DNA of 24,081 bases from a virus. Both the position numbers and the translations under genes were made by a program. Positions 13,783 through 23,350 of this stretch are shown here, one piece after another; within the stretch, counting starts at the first letter, position 1, and each line of letters starts with the position of its first letter. Below the pieces are notes generated by a model. That model worked only from the letters and a program-made list of their open reading frames with translations. It made no database searches and was not told where the DNA came from. The stretch covers positions 1 through 24,081 of IMG/VR virus record IMGVR_UViG_3300034119_000919; one strand, written 5' to 3'.

Positions 13783-14004
13783 TTAACTATTTAATAGTTT
13801 TAAAATTAGTTCTTTGATTTCTTTAACATCACTTCTAATATCATCAACCTGACTTTGCAATTCTTCTATTCTGGCCTTTGAACTCATCTGCCTGATGTAG
13901 GCATTAACATAATTTTTATATTCTTCGGTATTGTTATTAATAATACCATTAGAATCTACATCTCTTAGAAGATGTTCATTATCCTTTACCTTGATATAAG
14001 ACAT
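13783..14004 (-). CDS. Small coiled-coil virion-associated protein, 73 aa
   Basis: The N terminus reads MSYIKVKDNEHLLRDVDSNG, then IINNNTEEYKNYVNAYIRQ, and the last 35 residues are a coiled coil, RIEELQSQVDDIRSDVKEI followed by KELILKLLNS, with leucine, isoleucine and valine at heptad positions. Short proteins of this exact plan are conserved in the structural block of marine T4-like phages; their role is not known to me. It starts 2 bases after the giant structural gene and ends 5 bases before gp13. It could be a chaperone, an oligomerisation partner, or a minor virion component. It is not obviously related to T4 fibritin, although it sits where wac would be. Confidence 0.82.
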   Translation of the reverse strand: MSYIKVKDNEHLLRDVDSNGIINNNTEEYKNYVNAYIRQMSSKARIEELQSQVDDIRSDVKEIKELILKLLNS

Positions 14005-14006
14005 AA

Positions 14007-17000
14007 TTAAATCCTCGGTTTAATGGTTGCGATTGCCCTGAGTTGGCGAATCAGAGGGGGTGTCGCCTGGTTACTACTTGCCATGACAATTTTGATGGCA
14101 AATGCATTGAAATCAGGAAGATCATCCACTGAATATTCATAATCCTTAAATGTTCTATCTGAAGTTTCTTTGACAAACGAATCTGAAGATCCATCATTCT
14201 TAGAAACATCAATAACTCTCTTAATTCCAAACCCATCGACTACATAATTTTTATAACCAGGAAATAGTTCAAAGGAAGGATTAACATTGGATTCATCATC
14301 TCGGAAAATTTGATAAAGAACCCGAACATCATTTAAATCATTGCGACTTGCACTTAAGATCACCTTGATCGCATTGGCGGGGATTTTCAGACGAGTTGGT
14401 TTTGAAATGTAGATAGCCTCGTGAGAATCATTATCTCCTCTCACTAAAGTATCGGTTGAATACGTTGCTAATTCGCCAATTCCATTTGAATTATTAATCA
14501 AGTTTGATGTTAGAGCAACAGAGGTATTAATTGTATCAACAACCGGAGAAACCCTAGTATCATCGGTTGTAAATAGCATTTCAAAAGACAATGATCTATT
14601 TCCAGGAGAGTTAGTAATAAATCTTTCTTCATTTACAGAAGAGCAAATTAATTTTGGCTCTGTGAAATAGGTTTGCGTATCAAGGGGAATAATTTCAAAT
14701 CCTCTGTCTATAAATGGCTTTTCATTTCCACCAACACTAGAACCAGTGAAGGTCCTAATTTTGGTTGAAATATTTGTTTTTGCCGGAATAATACTTGCAA
14801 TATTTGGAGTAATTGATTCGTACTGGATGTTATTAGAAATAACAGTTCCGGTTTGTCCACCTTGTACATGCTGCCTGAAATAGAGATTGTTTTCTCTGTT
14901 AGTTCCAATTGATTTTCCATCAAAATCGGTATCACTCATGTCAATCTTAATGAAGTAACTATTCAAATCAATCGGGAATTTTCCAGTATTGGCTGAATCT
15001 ACTTCCGCAAAATTGTGAATTTTATTAATTCTTCTCAGTGATACTCCATTAAATTCATACTTATAAACAAAAGTATTATTCGCATATGCAATTGCCTGAG
15101 TTCCATCAACTGCTCTTGTAACACCAGTTAATGTATTCCCGGAAATTGCAGTGTATCTGATGACCTCATTACCGATAATTGCATAACCAGGATTTATTGG
15201 ACTTACTGTCACCCCTTCAAAAATATTGAATCCAGCTGATGATTGAAGTGGAATTGTATTTTGGGTTGATGTAATTTCAGATGATGTTGTAGAATTAGTA
15301 TCAGAATTAAGTGGTCTAAAATCATTAATTTCTACATAATTTTCAAATGAATGCATACCATGATTTTGTTGATAGACCTTCATGTGAAGACCATCAAAGA
15401 ATTGATCCTCGGTAATGGAAGTTACTGTAATACCTGCTCCAATTGCACTTGATATTCCAGAAGAATTTATAAAGTTGACCGTTGATACCCCAACATTAAA
15501 GGTTCCTTGTACTTCATCGAGAACAAATGTGTTAGGCGATGCAATATTGGTAACGGTAATTCGACCATTAATTCCTAGGCCTTGTCCAAGAGGTGGAATC
15601 AGAAGAGAATCGCCCACCTTATAACCAATCCCACCATTAGTAATATTAATAGAACCAATAACACTATTAGCTACACCAACAGTTGCAACTGCACCTAGAC
15701 CAAATCCAGTCTCTGTAACCAGATTAACATTAGTAAAGGTCCCATTAGTATAACCAAAACCAACATTGCTTATGGTTGTTCCGGCTCCTGCGCCAGTTGT
15801 GATTCTACCAGAAATTCCAATTAGAGTAGCCGAAGCACTACCCTGAGTAATAGTGACACCTTCTTGAACCACAGAAGAATAACCAGTTGAACCTAGACCA
15901 ACAATAATTCTCTTTGATAGGAATTCAAATTGATTAGGGCCGGTGACGGTTTTCTTACCATTTCCAATATCAAGTTTTGGATTAAAGAATTTTAAAATAC
16001 CTTCATTTTTAAACTGTGCCCTATAAATTTTGTATTTTAAATCCTCCAATTGAGATGGTGTCCACACAGTTCCATTCTGGGACTTAAACATACTTCCCAG
16101 TGTAGGTTGTTTGGTTATTCTAATTCTACTTTGAATATCATTTTGACCAAGCTCAGTAACAAATACCCTATAATTTGGGCTGTTTGAAATCAAAACAATT
16201 GCATATTCTGCTGAAGATTCGCTTGCAATTGGCGCCTGTCTTACTGTTTGTTGTTGAGGACCTTGTAAATAAACAGGAGATGGGAATGTAAATTTGGTTG
16301 GAACTGAGCCATTAATAGAAAGATTAATCTGATCCGGAGTAAGAGTAACCTCAGAGAAAGGTACTACAATATTACTAGGAACCCCAGCAAGAAGTGGTCT
16401 AATTTGAAGAGTTACTGGAACATTATCCGAATCACTAGTTTCAAAATAAACATCAACAGAAGTTAGGAATACACCCGTATCTTCAAACACATAGAATGAT
16501 TGGGCCAGAGGATCATAAGGTTGTTGAATTTGAACAGAGCTAGGGACAACATTTTGAGAAACTGTCGTTGTATTGGTTGTTACATTAGTAATAGTTGTTG
16601 TATTAATATTTCTTGGTGGAATAATTTTAATGTTTCTTGTAGTGAGAATATTTGTCTCTGCAATATTAGTTATAGCACTAGAAGTAAATTCAGCCTCGGC
16701 ACTACTTTCATTGATTCTTGAATTAGGAATAAATTCGACTAATTTTATTTGATCAAGTGAAGGAGTATCAATTAATATAAAATTATTTTCACCATTAATC
16801 CAACGGGGATTTCCTCTTACATTTGGATCAGGAACATTAAACGAACCAATTAGGGTTCCGCTATTGTCAGAAAGAAGTCTAATTCGTCGAATGGTAGCAA
16901 CTGCACCGGAGGTTCTTCCAATAATTCTCATTCTTGGAGCAACCTGCCCAAAAAATCGAGTCTCTGATGCAAGTTCCATAGATCTAGTATCTACATTAAG

Positions 17001-20000
17001 AACAGCAGAAGTTTCACTATATGATCGTTCAAATGATTGTTGATTATAAGGATTAAACCTGAATGTTTCAGTTGGGTTGTTAAATCTACCTTCTTTGTGA
17101 TTGGGAGTACAAAGTCTAAATGAAACATTTTGGCTGGTAAAAGTCGGATCAGAAACAACAGTCTCACCAACAACAAACTTACCAGAAACCATTTCAACTT
17201 CAAGTAACTTAGGAGTTACATAGTTGCTGATATCTACTCCCTGGAAGAATGGATAAAATCGTGTTCTTGGTTTTAGACCTTTAGAAACAAATTCTATGTT
17301 TCGGTTTCTTAGGTATCTTACTGGCTCAGTATAGTGAGACAGTGAAGATGTCTGAGTCTCGCGCTCAACTATTCTTTCTGGGGTAACGGTGGTAATAGTA
17401 TTGGAAGTGCTCTTTGTTGTAGTTGAAGTCTTTCTGGTTTCTGCGATTGTTGGTGGGGTGAATTCCAGTGCTCCACCTCTTCCTGCAAATCCCCCAGCCT
17501 GCATTCTGTTTATAAATTGATTTGCAACATCTGCGGGAACATATTTGGTCAATAGAGCCAGATCCCCGGTTCTCCAGTGGAGACCATCGATTCTAATAGT
17601 ATTGCCATTTACAATTTCAAGAGTTCTTGTTTCTCCTCTAAAATTCTTACCAATAACAAGTGCTCTTCTACTACCTTGAGATGCCGCTCCAGCAACATCA
17701 AATTTTCCACCTTGGGCTAATCTTTTCTGGGCATTTCCAATCCAATCAAATGGTTGAATACCGGCCTGAGAATTTGGGGCCTTTCGGAAGACCACATCAT
17801 TTTCTGTTACATTATTAACAACCGTTATATTAGCATTTGGTAAGCGGTTAACTGATCTTACTCTGTTAAAACTATTTGTTGTAATAGCCTTTTCATCAAC
17901 CCATGTATCCAATGGAGGGTTTAGATTTAACAAACCAGACCAATATCGAACAAGGAATGCGGTAACACTTTCAGTTTTTGTGGCAAATTGTTGTTCGTGG
18001 AAAACAACCTCATCATAATCAAGGGTAATCAAATCTCCGGTTTTTTTAATTCCAATAGACCCAAGATCACTTACAAAACTCTGGTCAGCATTTGGATCAA
18101 ATGTTTGCCCTATACCTGAAATGGCCTCAGATCCAAGTTGCAAATCTAGGGATGTTGTATAGTGTAGTGGTCTTAAAATTTTCTTTTCTTTATCAATTGA
18201 AGATTTAAAATTTGGATTTTCAAGATCATGGTACGCATGATTCTTAAAATCATCAACAAAGAAGCCAGATTTAAATCGGTCTAGTCCAGTCTCAGCATCT
18301 TTAATAACAAAGTTCTCTGTTTTACTTTCTAGGGCAGAAAGTACAGTAAATTCTTCAACCCTGCTAATTCTTTCTTCAAGAAGAGAGATATCATCCATTC
18401 GATATCTCTTGTGTTCTGACATATTGACCAGAATATTCTTTACATCATAGACATAGGGAGGAATATTAAGGACCGCAATATCAAAAGCATTTGCCTTGAA
18501 TTCCGGAAGTTGTGGAGTATCGGAAGGAGTCCCCTGCACAACCTCAAAGGTTCCATTAGGATTCAGAAAAACTACGTCTATCCTTGGGAGATAATAGGAG
18601 TATGAAAGAATTAGATTATTTTCTGGGGCAAGAACATAGTTTGAATATTGACCATCAGCCGCAAAGTTTCTTGAAATAAACTCAAATGGAGATCTTGAAC
18701 TTGCAGAGTATGGAGCAACTCTTGGCCGCAGGTCAATGTAATCACTTAATCTTACATTATTAATATAAGGAATATTATGTTTGAAATCTTCATTTTGGTA
18801 ACTATTTACTGATACAAATTCTCCAGTATCATTTGCATCAATAGTGTAATTTTGGAAGACGATTTTTAATTTCTTTGATGGTTCAATTACATTCCTTTTT
18901 CTGACAATTCTAGAATAATCTAGAATTGTTTCTCTCTGCCCATCATCAAAAATAAAGTTTTGAGTGACATTATTATCACCTAAAGTTCTTGAAAGAACTG
19001 TTGCTTGAATTTTAGATTCTTTTGACGTAATAATCTCGTCTTCTGCAAATTTAAAAGTGTTGAGATACACATATTCAATCTCATCTACTCCAATTCGGTT
19101 GATAATTAAACCAACTGCTCCGGATGTTTTTCCTATAATTTGTTCCCCAATAAACAAGTCTTGGTTACTATTGGTTTGTCCGCTAAACGATCCAAATTGT
19201 AGTTTCGGAAGTTGTGGATCAGAAGTAGAAGATGATTCGTAGACCGCAAGAACTCTAACTACATCTGGCACATTAAGTGAAATCTCATCATCTTGTACTC
19301 GGGTTCCATAGACCTGACTATATGTCAAACCATCATTTAATGTGGTAGTTCCAATACCAGAAGAAGTTAATTTAGAATTACTAATAGTAAGAACATTTGC
19401 CTTATTTAAGGTTTTTGCCTTAGAATTTGGTTTAATATTTTTTACGGTTGCGATTACTGTTGCGGTTCCAGATGCCTTGGTAAGGCCTGTAAACTGCACT
19501 TGCTTTCCAGAATTGCCAACAGGACTAAATTTATCCCGCCTCAGTGGCTCTATGGTCCCATCGGAATATGAAATAAGATACTTATCCTCATCAAAACCAT
19601 CAAAAAAGACATCCTCATCAGTTATTGTTAGAAGAATGGTTGATGAAGTAATAGTCTGATTAGAAAAAACTCTTCTTTGGAAAATTTCGCTATTGTCTAG
19701 ACTGATAGAAGAGATATTAGAACGGTTTAATTGAGTCAGTAGTGAAGAATTTTCAGAATAAATTGAAGAAGTTAGTTTTACAATATTGGTTACTGTAACA
19801 TTAGAAGAAGGAAGTCTTCCATCACAAATACCCGGAACAGTTGTTATTCCGGTAATGGTAAAACTTCTTCCGGTTGGTGAAATTGATACTATTCTGTTAT
19901 AAACGACATCATCAAGATTTTGAACAGCGTATGAGACAACATCTCCTGCCTTTATAGTTCGTAGAAAATCAGTGCTTAGACCTGAAGATACTGTTGAAAT

Positions 20001-21740
20001 TCCAGTCGATGCGGCAGTAATATTAAACAGAGAACCAGATGGGGCAATAAGAATTTTATTTTCTAAAACAAGATCCGCATTAAAAGTGTTCCCACTAAAA
20101 GTAGAATATATGGATTTAATATCAGAAGTTGAATAATCCTCTACGCTACTAATAAGTCTTCCATTATCAATTCCATTGATTGTAATTGGTTCGTTATTTG
20201 AAAATTGACCAGAGACCTGATAAAGAAGTAGTTCTTTACTATTTGATGTATTTTGATACAAGAATCCAGAAGCATTACTCCGTTTTCCTTTAATTAGTGC
20301 AGGAGTTGCCTGTGTGATTTCAGTAGTCAGAGTAATTTTGGTAAATGTCTGAATATCGAATAGTCTTAGATCAAGAATACTTGTATTGTCAGAATACGAA
20401 CTTTCAGGAACATAATCATAAACTCTTGCCACACCAATAGTAGTACCAACCGCAACTGATTTGTTGGCCCCAAGTCTACGATCAATCAAACTAACAGTAG
20501 TATCGGTCTTAATCCCGATATAAGGAGCCCCATAAACATTGTTGAGAGCGATCAATTGACCAGCATTATATGGAATAACCTGCCTCTCTAGTGTTTTTGT
20601 TTCCCTCGTCTTAGGAACTTCTAAGAGTCTAGGGGAAATTGTTTCAACGTCATAACCATTAACATAGGCCTTTCCTGGGCCAATTTCATACACCATCACA
20701 TCTTCTGATGGTGTATTTCCATTTACGGTTCTTTGTTCCTCAAAATAGATACCATTTGTTAAGGTCCTATCATTCAGGGAATCTCTTACGAATAGCGTAA
20801 ATGGCCTTACATAATAGTCACCATTAGTTTCAGCAGTTCTTCTTGCAAGCTCATCCCTGATAAGACTATATTGAGCATTTCTTTCAAAAAACTGAGGCTG
20901 ACCATTAATTACCCGAAGAATTTCAACAAAATTATCCGGATTATCATTTATATTATATTTTTTAAGTTCTAGTTCAATTTGAAATCTATCAGCACCTGGA
21001 GCCGCATAATTAGAAAAACCTTGAGAATTATCATAAAGAGTTTCATCTTCTAGAGCATTTACCACTCTTTCAATAATATTGAAGCCAACTCTGTAAGATG
21101 GCTGAGTTCCATATTGATCAAGAAGAATTCGCTGCGAATTTACTCTTGCAAAAACCCCCCTTACAAAATAAACACCAGAGGCGACATTTACAGCCGAACC
21201 ATCTGAGGTTGAATTTGCCGCAATTGTTGTGACAATTTCTTGACCAGCCTGAATGGTGATTCCGGAATATGTAATTGAATTTTCTGTGATTATTGATTCA
21301 CCATCTAGGAAAACCTTGTTTTCAAAGTTTGGCCCACCGCTTTCTAGATATTGAACGTAAAGAGTATAATTATTTCTTTCTGATAGTCTTTGATCTAAAA
21401 CATAAACAACCTTTGCACTGACTCCACTTAGAGATCCTCGGATTGTTTTTCCTAGAATTTCATTAAAATATGCAGAAACTGGAATTCCATTGAATTGGGG
21501 CTCAATTTCCACCGCATGAAATGGATTATCAATTGAAAGCTGACCTGGGATTACAACGGATCCTTCTTTAAAAATATGATTCCCAAACTGCTCTACTTGA
21601 TTTTGTAGAATAGATTGGAGACTATTTAATTCTCTTGCCTGAACAGGTTGAGTTGGTTTAAATAGAACCTTGTAGTAATTCTTATCCGCATCAAAATCAT
21701 CAAAATATGGAGATACGTTTAGATTGGTTTCCTGTGGCAT
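14007..21740 (-). CDS. Giant baseplate/tail structural protein, DUF4815-type, 2577 aa
   Basis: The N terminus, LNVSPYFDDFDADKNYYKVL then FKPTQPVQARELNSLQSIL and QNQVEQFGNHIFKEGSVVIP (about 7-66), is the DUF4815 hallmark of marine T4-like phages. A further family block lies near 1110-1160 with LLEERISRVEEFTVLSALES then LDRFKSGFFVDDFKNHAYHD. Thr-rich linkers occur near 1437-1467 and 1693-1733. GxGY repeats occur near 1990-2040 (SNVGFGYTNG, NGGIGYKVGDSL). Residues about 2150-2227 form a beta module with GNEVIRYTAISGNTLTGVTR. No transmembrane segment or enzyme motif is seen. It fills the space of T4 genes 9 to 12 and wac, so it probably builds the peripheral baseplate or fibre-attachment layer; that is inference. 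It starts 2 bases after the stop of gp8. I avoid a gp number because homology to one T4 gene is not visible. Confidence 0.93.
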   Translation of the reverse strand: MPQETNLNVSPYFDDFDADKNYYKVLFKPTQPVQARELNSLQSILQNQVEQFGNHIFKEGSVVIPGQLSIDNPFHAVEIEPQFNGIPVSAYFNEILGKTIRGSLSGVSAKVVYVLDQRLSERNNYTLYVQYLESGGPNFENKVFLDGESIITENSITYSGITIQAGQEIVTTIAANSTSDGSAVNVASGVYFVRGVFARVNSQRILLDQYGTQPSYRVGFNIIERVVNALEDETLYDNSQGFSNYAAPGADRFQIELELKKYNINDNPDNFVEILRVINGQPQFFERNAQYSLIRDELARRTAETNGDYYVRPFTLFVRDSLNDRTLTNGIYFEEQRTVNGNTPSEDVMVYEIGPGKAYVNGYDVETISPRLLEVPKTRETKTLERQVIPYNAGQLIALNNVYGAPYIGIKTDTTVSLIDRRLGANKSVAVGTTIGVARVYDYVPESSYSDNTSILDLRLFDIQTFTKITLTTEITQATPALIKGKRSNASGFLYQNTSNSKELLLYQVSGQFSNNEPITINGIDNGRLISSVEDYSTSDIKSIYSTFSGNTFNADLVLENKILIAPSGSLFNITAASTGISTVSSGLSTDFLRTIKAGDVVSYAVQNLDDVVYNRIVSISPTGRSFTITGITTVPGICDGRLPSSNVTVTNIVKLTSSIYSENSSLLTQLNRSNISSISLDNSEIFQRRVFSNQTITSSTILLTITDEDVFFDGFDEDKYLISYSDGTIEPLRRDKFSPVGNSGKQVQFTGLTKASGTATVIATVKNIKPNSKAKTLNKANVLTISNSKLTSSGIGTTTLNDGLTYSQVYGTRVQDDEISLNVPDVVRVLAVYESSSTSDPQLPKLQFGSFSGQTNSNQDLFIGEQIIGKTSGAVGLIINRIGVDEIEYVYLNTFKFAEDEIITSKESKIQATVLSRTLGDNNVTQNFIFDDGQRETILDYSRIVRKRNVIEPSKKLKIVFQNYTIDANDTGEFVSVNSYQNEDFKHNIPYINNVRLSDYIDLRPRVAPYSASSRSPFEFISRNFAADGQYSNYVLAPENNLILSYSYYLPRIDVVFLNPNGTFEVVQGTPSDTPQLPEFKANAFDIAVLNIPPYVYDVKNILVNMSEHKRYRMDDISLLEERISRVEEFTVLSALESKTENFVIKDAETGLDRFKSGFFVDDFKNHAYHDLENPNFKSSIDKEKKILRPLHYTTSLDLQLGSEAISGIGQTFDPNADQSFVSDLGSIGIKKTGDLITLDYDEVVFHEQQFATKTESVTAFLVRYWSGLLNLNPPLDTWVDEKAITTNSFNRVRSVNRLPNANITVVNNVTENDVVFRKAPNSQAGIQPFDWIGNAQKRLAQGGKFDVAGAASQGSRRALVIGKNFRGETRTLEIVNGNTIRIDGLHWRTGDLALLTKYVPADVANQFINRMQAGGFAGRGGALEFTPPTIAETRKTSTTTKSTSNTITTVTPERIVERETQTSSLSHYTEPVRYLRNRNIEFVSKGLKPRTRFYPFFQGVDISNYVTPKLLEVEMVSGKFVVGETVVSDPTFTSQNVSFRLCTPNHKEGRFNNPTETFRFNPYNQQSFERSYSETSAVLNVDTRSMELASETRFFGQVAPRMRIIGRTSGAVATIRRIRLLSDNSGTLIGSFNVPDPNVRGNPRWINGENNFILIDTPSLDQIKLVEFIPNSRINESSAEAEFTSSAITNIAETNILTTRNIKIIPPRNINTTTITNVTTNTTTVSQNVVPSSVQIQQPYDPLAQSFYVFEDTGVFLTSVDVYFETSDSDNVPVTLQIRPLLAGVPSNIVVPFSEVTLTPDQINLSINGSVPTKFTFPSPVYLQGPQQQTVRQAPIASESSAEYAIVLISNSPNYRVFVTELGQNDIQSRIRITKQPTLGSMFKSQNGTVWTPSQLEDLKYKIYRAQFKNEGILKFFNPKLDIGNGKKTVTGPNQFEFLSKRIIVGLGSTGYSSVVQEGVTITQGSASATLIGISGRITTGAGAGTTISNVGFGYTNGTFTNVNLVTETGFGLGAVATVGVANSVIGSINITNGGIGYKVGDSLLIPPLGQGLGINGRITVTNIASPNTFVLDEVQGTFNVGVSTVNFINSSGISSAIGAGITVTSITEDQFFDGLHMKVYQQNHGMHSFENYVEINDFRPLNSDTNSTTSSEITSTQNTIPLQSSAGFNIFEGVTVSPINPGYAIIGNEVIRYTAISGNTLTGVTRAVDGTQAIAYANNTFVYKYEFNGVSLRRINKIHNFAEVDSANTGKFPIDLNSYFIKIDMSDTDFDGKSIGTNRENNLYFRQHVQGGQTGTVISNNIQYESITPNIASIIPAKTNISTKIRTFTGSSVGGNEKPFIDRGFEIIPLDTQTYFTEPKLICSSVNEERFITNSPGNRSLSFEMLFTTDDTRVSPVVDTINTSVALTSNLINNSNGIGELATYSTDTLVRGDNDSHEAIYISKPTRLKIPANAIKVILSASRNDLNDVRVLYQIFRDDESNVNPSFELFPGYKNYVVDGFGIKRVIDVSKNDGSSDSFVKETSDRTFKDYEYSVDDLPDFNAFAIKIVMASSNQATPPLIRQLRAIATIKPRI
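14012..14016 (-). promoter_or_regulatory. Ribosome-binding site for the 73-aa gene
   Basis: The minus strand reads GAGGA, 7 bases before the ATG at 14004. It is formed by the last sense codons of the upstream giant gene, implying translation of the small protein coupled to termination of the large one. Confidence 0.55.
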
Positions 21741-21742
21741 GA

Positions 21743-23323
21743 TTAAAACTGTAGAATTACCTTAATGTCTTCTTTTTGATTCTGAGATCTTGTAATAGCC
21801 GGTCTATTATCAACATAAATGACAGATCCAGAATGTTTTTTGACCTCTGGATTTGCCAGGCCATTAATGAATGATTGACCTAATCTATATGTCCTATTAT
21901 TTATGGTGGTTGTTATGCCAGGATTTGCAATAGAACCGAAAGAGGTATCAATATTTAAATCAATACTTCCACCAGAAATTGTGACACTCCCACCGGTTGC
22001 CGGAGTTGCAGTAAATTTTTCTAGATTAAAACCATATGTCGCTGATGTTTGAATTCCTGCTGTAGTAAATCCGGCTAGTGTTTTGTCTTGCCAATACTTA
22101 AGAACTCCAGTGTTTCTATCATAAGATACCACTCTTCCAACAGCCGTGACACCTAGACCAACCGTTTGGGTGATAAAGGAATCTGGGATGAAGGTTGCTG
22201 ATTGATAATCACTCTGATTTGTAATTCCAACAAGTTTAATTGCATTGAGAGCACTTACTTTATCATCTGTGAGAACCTCCGAGGAATCAAATCTAAGAGG
22301 ATTTTTTACTATACCAATCCTGGCGATTTCATTTCCAGTGATAAAATCCGGGTTATCAAAATCATTTTCAATTCTAGAATAAACTGAAACATAAAATGCT
22401 CCTAGTTCATTATAAATATCAAAACCATGTCCCCCTTTTGGTGGAATAATCACATCAAATTGTGGTAGAGTCGTTGGATTTGGGAGTCCCCCAGCCTGAA
22501 TGTCAATTCTTCCATAAGTATAATTTTGTCCACCATTCGCTACGAAGACATTTTCTACCTGAGCATTATTGTTAAACGTGATTGTGACTAGACCCCCAGA
22601 GCCATCACCTTTTATTGGAACATTTCGGAAAACTCGGTTCCGGATTCCTGAAACATTACTGTAATCACCTCTATTTGTAACAGTACAAATTTTGATTTGA
22701 CCACTATTTTCCGCATTATTCTTAATTAAAAACGACTGCTCATCCTCCCCCCAATTTTGTGGGGTTGGAATGAAGTTTATACTATCAAAACGAATAATAT
22801 CAGTTGCACTTAAAGTGTAAAGATACTTCCAAATATAACCATCTACTCCGGTTCCGACTGCTCTAGGTTCTAGATCTGTAAATTTTGGTTCAAACTGAGA
22901 TTGCCTCCCACCTGGATTTTCTGGTGAAATCCCATTGTTTAAACAAATATAAACCTGATAGTTACTATTTACAACATAATAATTAGAGGAATATAAACTA
23001 GTCGCTCTAGAAGGAATAGTGGTTTTTGTTCGACTTACATCATGACGATACATATCATAAGTAATTCCACTTTCCCATCTAATTTTTCTGACTGCCTGGC
23101 GAACATCAGTTGAAAAAATCTTCTTTAGAGCAATCATTGTATCCCAATAGTCGGATTCTTGCTCAAAACTATCCTTAGGCGCCAATGGGGAAATATTCCA
23201 GTCAGCAGAATAATCAGAAGGATTAGGAAGCCCAATAAAACTGTAGTAGTTTGTAGTTGCGGCAGTTTCAACAAACTGTTTGGCTCTCAGAATTCTTAGA
23301 TTATCAGTTATAATTGCAGACAT
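21743..23323 (-). CDS. gp8: Baseplate wedge protein gp8
   Basis: gp8 is a wedge subunit of the baseplate. The N terminus MSAIITDNLRILRAKQFVET, the segment DSFEQESDYWDTMIALKKIF (51-70), VRKIRWESGITYDMYRHDVS (78-97), NYQVYICLNNGISPENPGG (121-139) and DGYIWKYLYTLSATDIIRFD (161-180) are the pattern of marine T4-like gp8. T4 gp8 is 334 residues; this one is 526. The additional residues include beta-rich inserts such as VFVANGGQNYTYGRIDI (259-275), related to the GxGY repeats, and a C-terminal half with few T4-like motifs. The position before the giant structural gene, and after the gp7-position gene, agrees. A CTAAATA element lies 20 bases upstream of the ATG at 23323; no Shine-Dalgarno sequence is seen. 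Confidence 0.88.
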   Translation of the reverse strand: MSAIITDNLRILRAKQFVETAATTNYYSFIGLPNPSDYSADWNISPLAPKDSFEQESDYWDTMIALKKIFSTDVRQAVRKIRWESGITYDMYRHDVSRTKTTIPSRATSLYSSNYYVVNSNYQVYICLNNGISPENPGGRQSQFEPKFTDLEPRAVGTGVDGYIWKYLYTLSATDIIRFDSINFIPTPQNWGEDEQSFLIKNNAENSGQIKICTVTNRGDYSNVSGIRNRVFRNVPIKGDGSGGLVTITFNNNAQVENVFVANGGQNYTYGRIDIQAGGLPNPTTLPQFDVIIPPKGGHGFDIYNELGAFYVSVYSRIENDFDNPDFITGNEIARIGIVKNPLRFDSSEVLTDDKVSALNAIKLVGITNQSDYQSATFIPDSFITQTVGLGVTAVGRVVSYDRNTGVLKYWQDKTLAGFTTAGIQTSATYGFNLEKFTATPATGGSVTISGGSIDLNIDTSFGSIANPGITTTINNRTYRLGQSFINGLANPEVKKHSGSVIYVDNRPAITRSQNQKEDIKVILQF

Positions 23324-23343
23324 TGGTTATGATTTTTATTAGC

Positions 23344-23350
23344 TATTTAG
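23344..23350 (-). promoter_or_regulatory. Late-promoter-like CTAAATA upstream of gp8
   Basis: On the minus strand CTAAATA overlaps the TAA stop of the upstream gene and ends 20 bases before the gp8 ATG. This reproduces the stop-overlapping arrangement seen at 2055-2061 and would drive gp8 and the giant gene downstream. Confidence 0.5.

Noticed and set aside
13785-13799. Palindrome AACTATTTAATAGTT at the end of the 73-residue gene, considered as a terminator or operator
   Set aside because: Short, almost all A/T, lies in coding sequence and lacks a T-run on the transcribed side (an A-run follows), so a terminator is not supported.
19342-19659. Plus-strand frame of 105 codons opposite the giant gene
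   Set aside because: Random open frame in a 7.7-kb gene; no start signal and no homology pattern.
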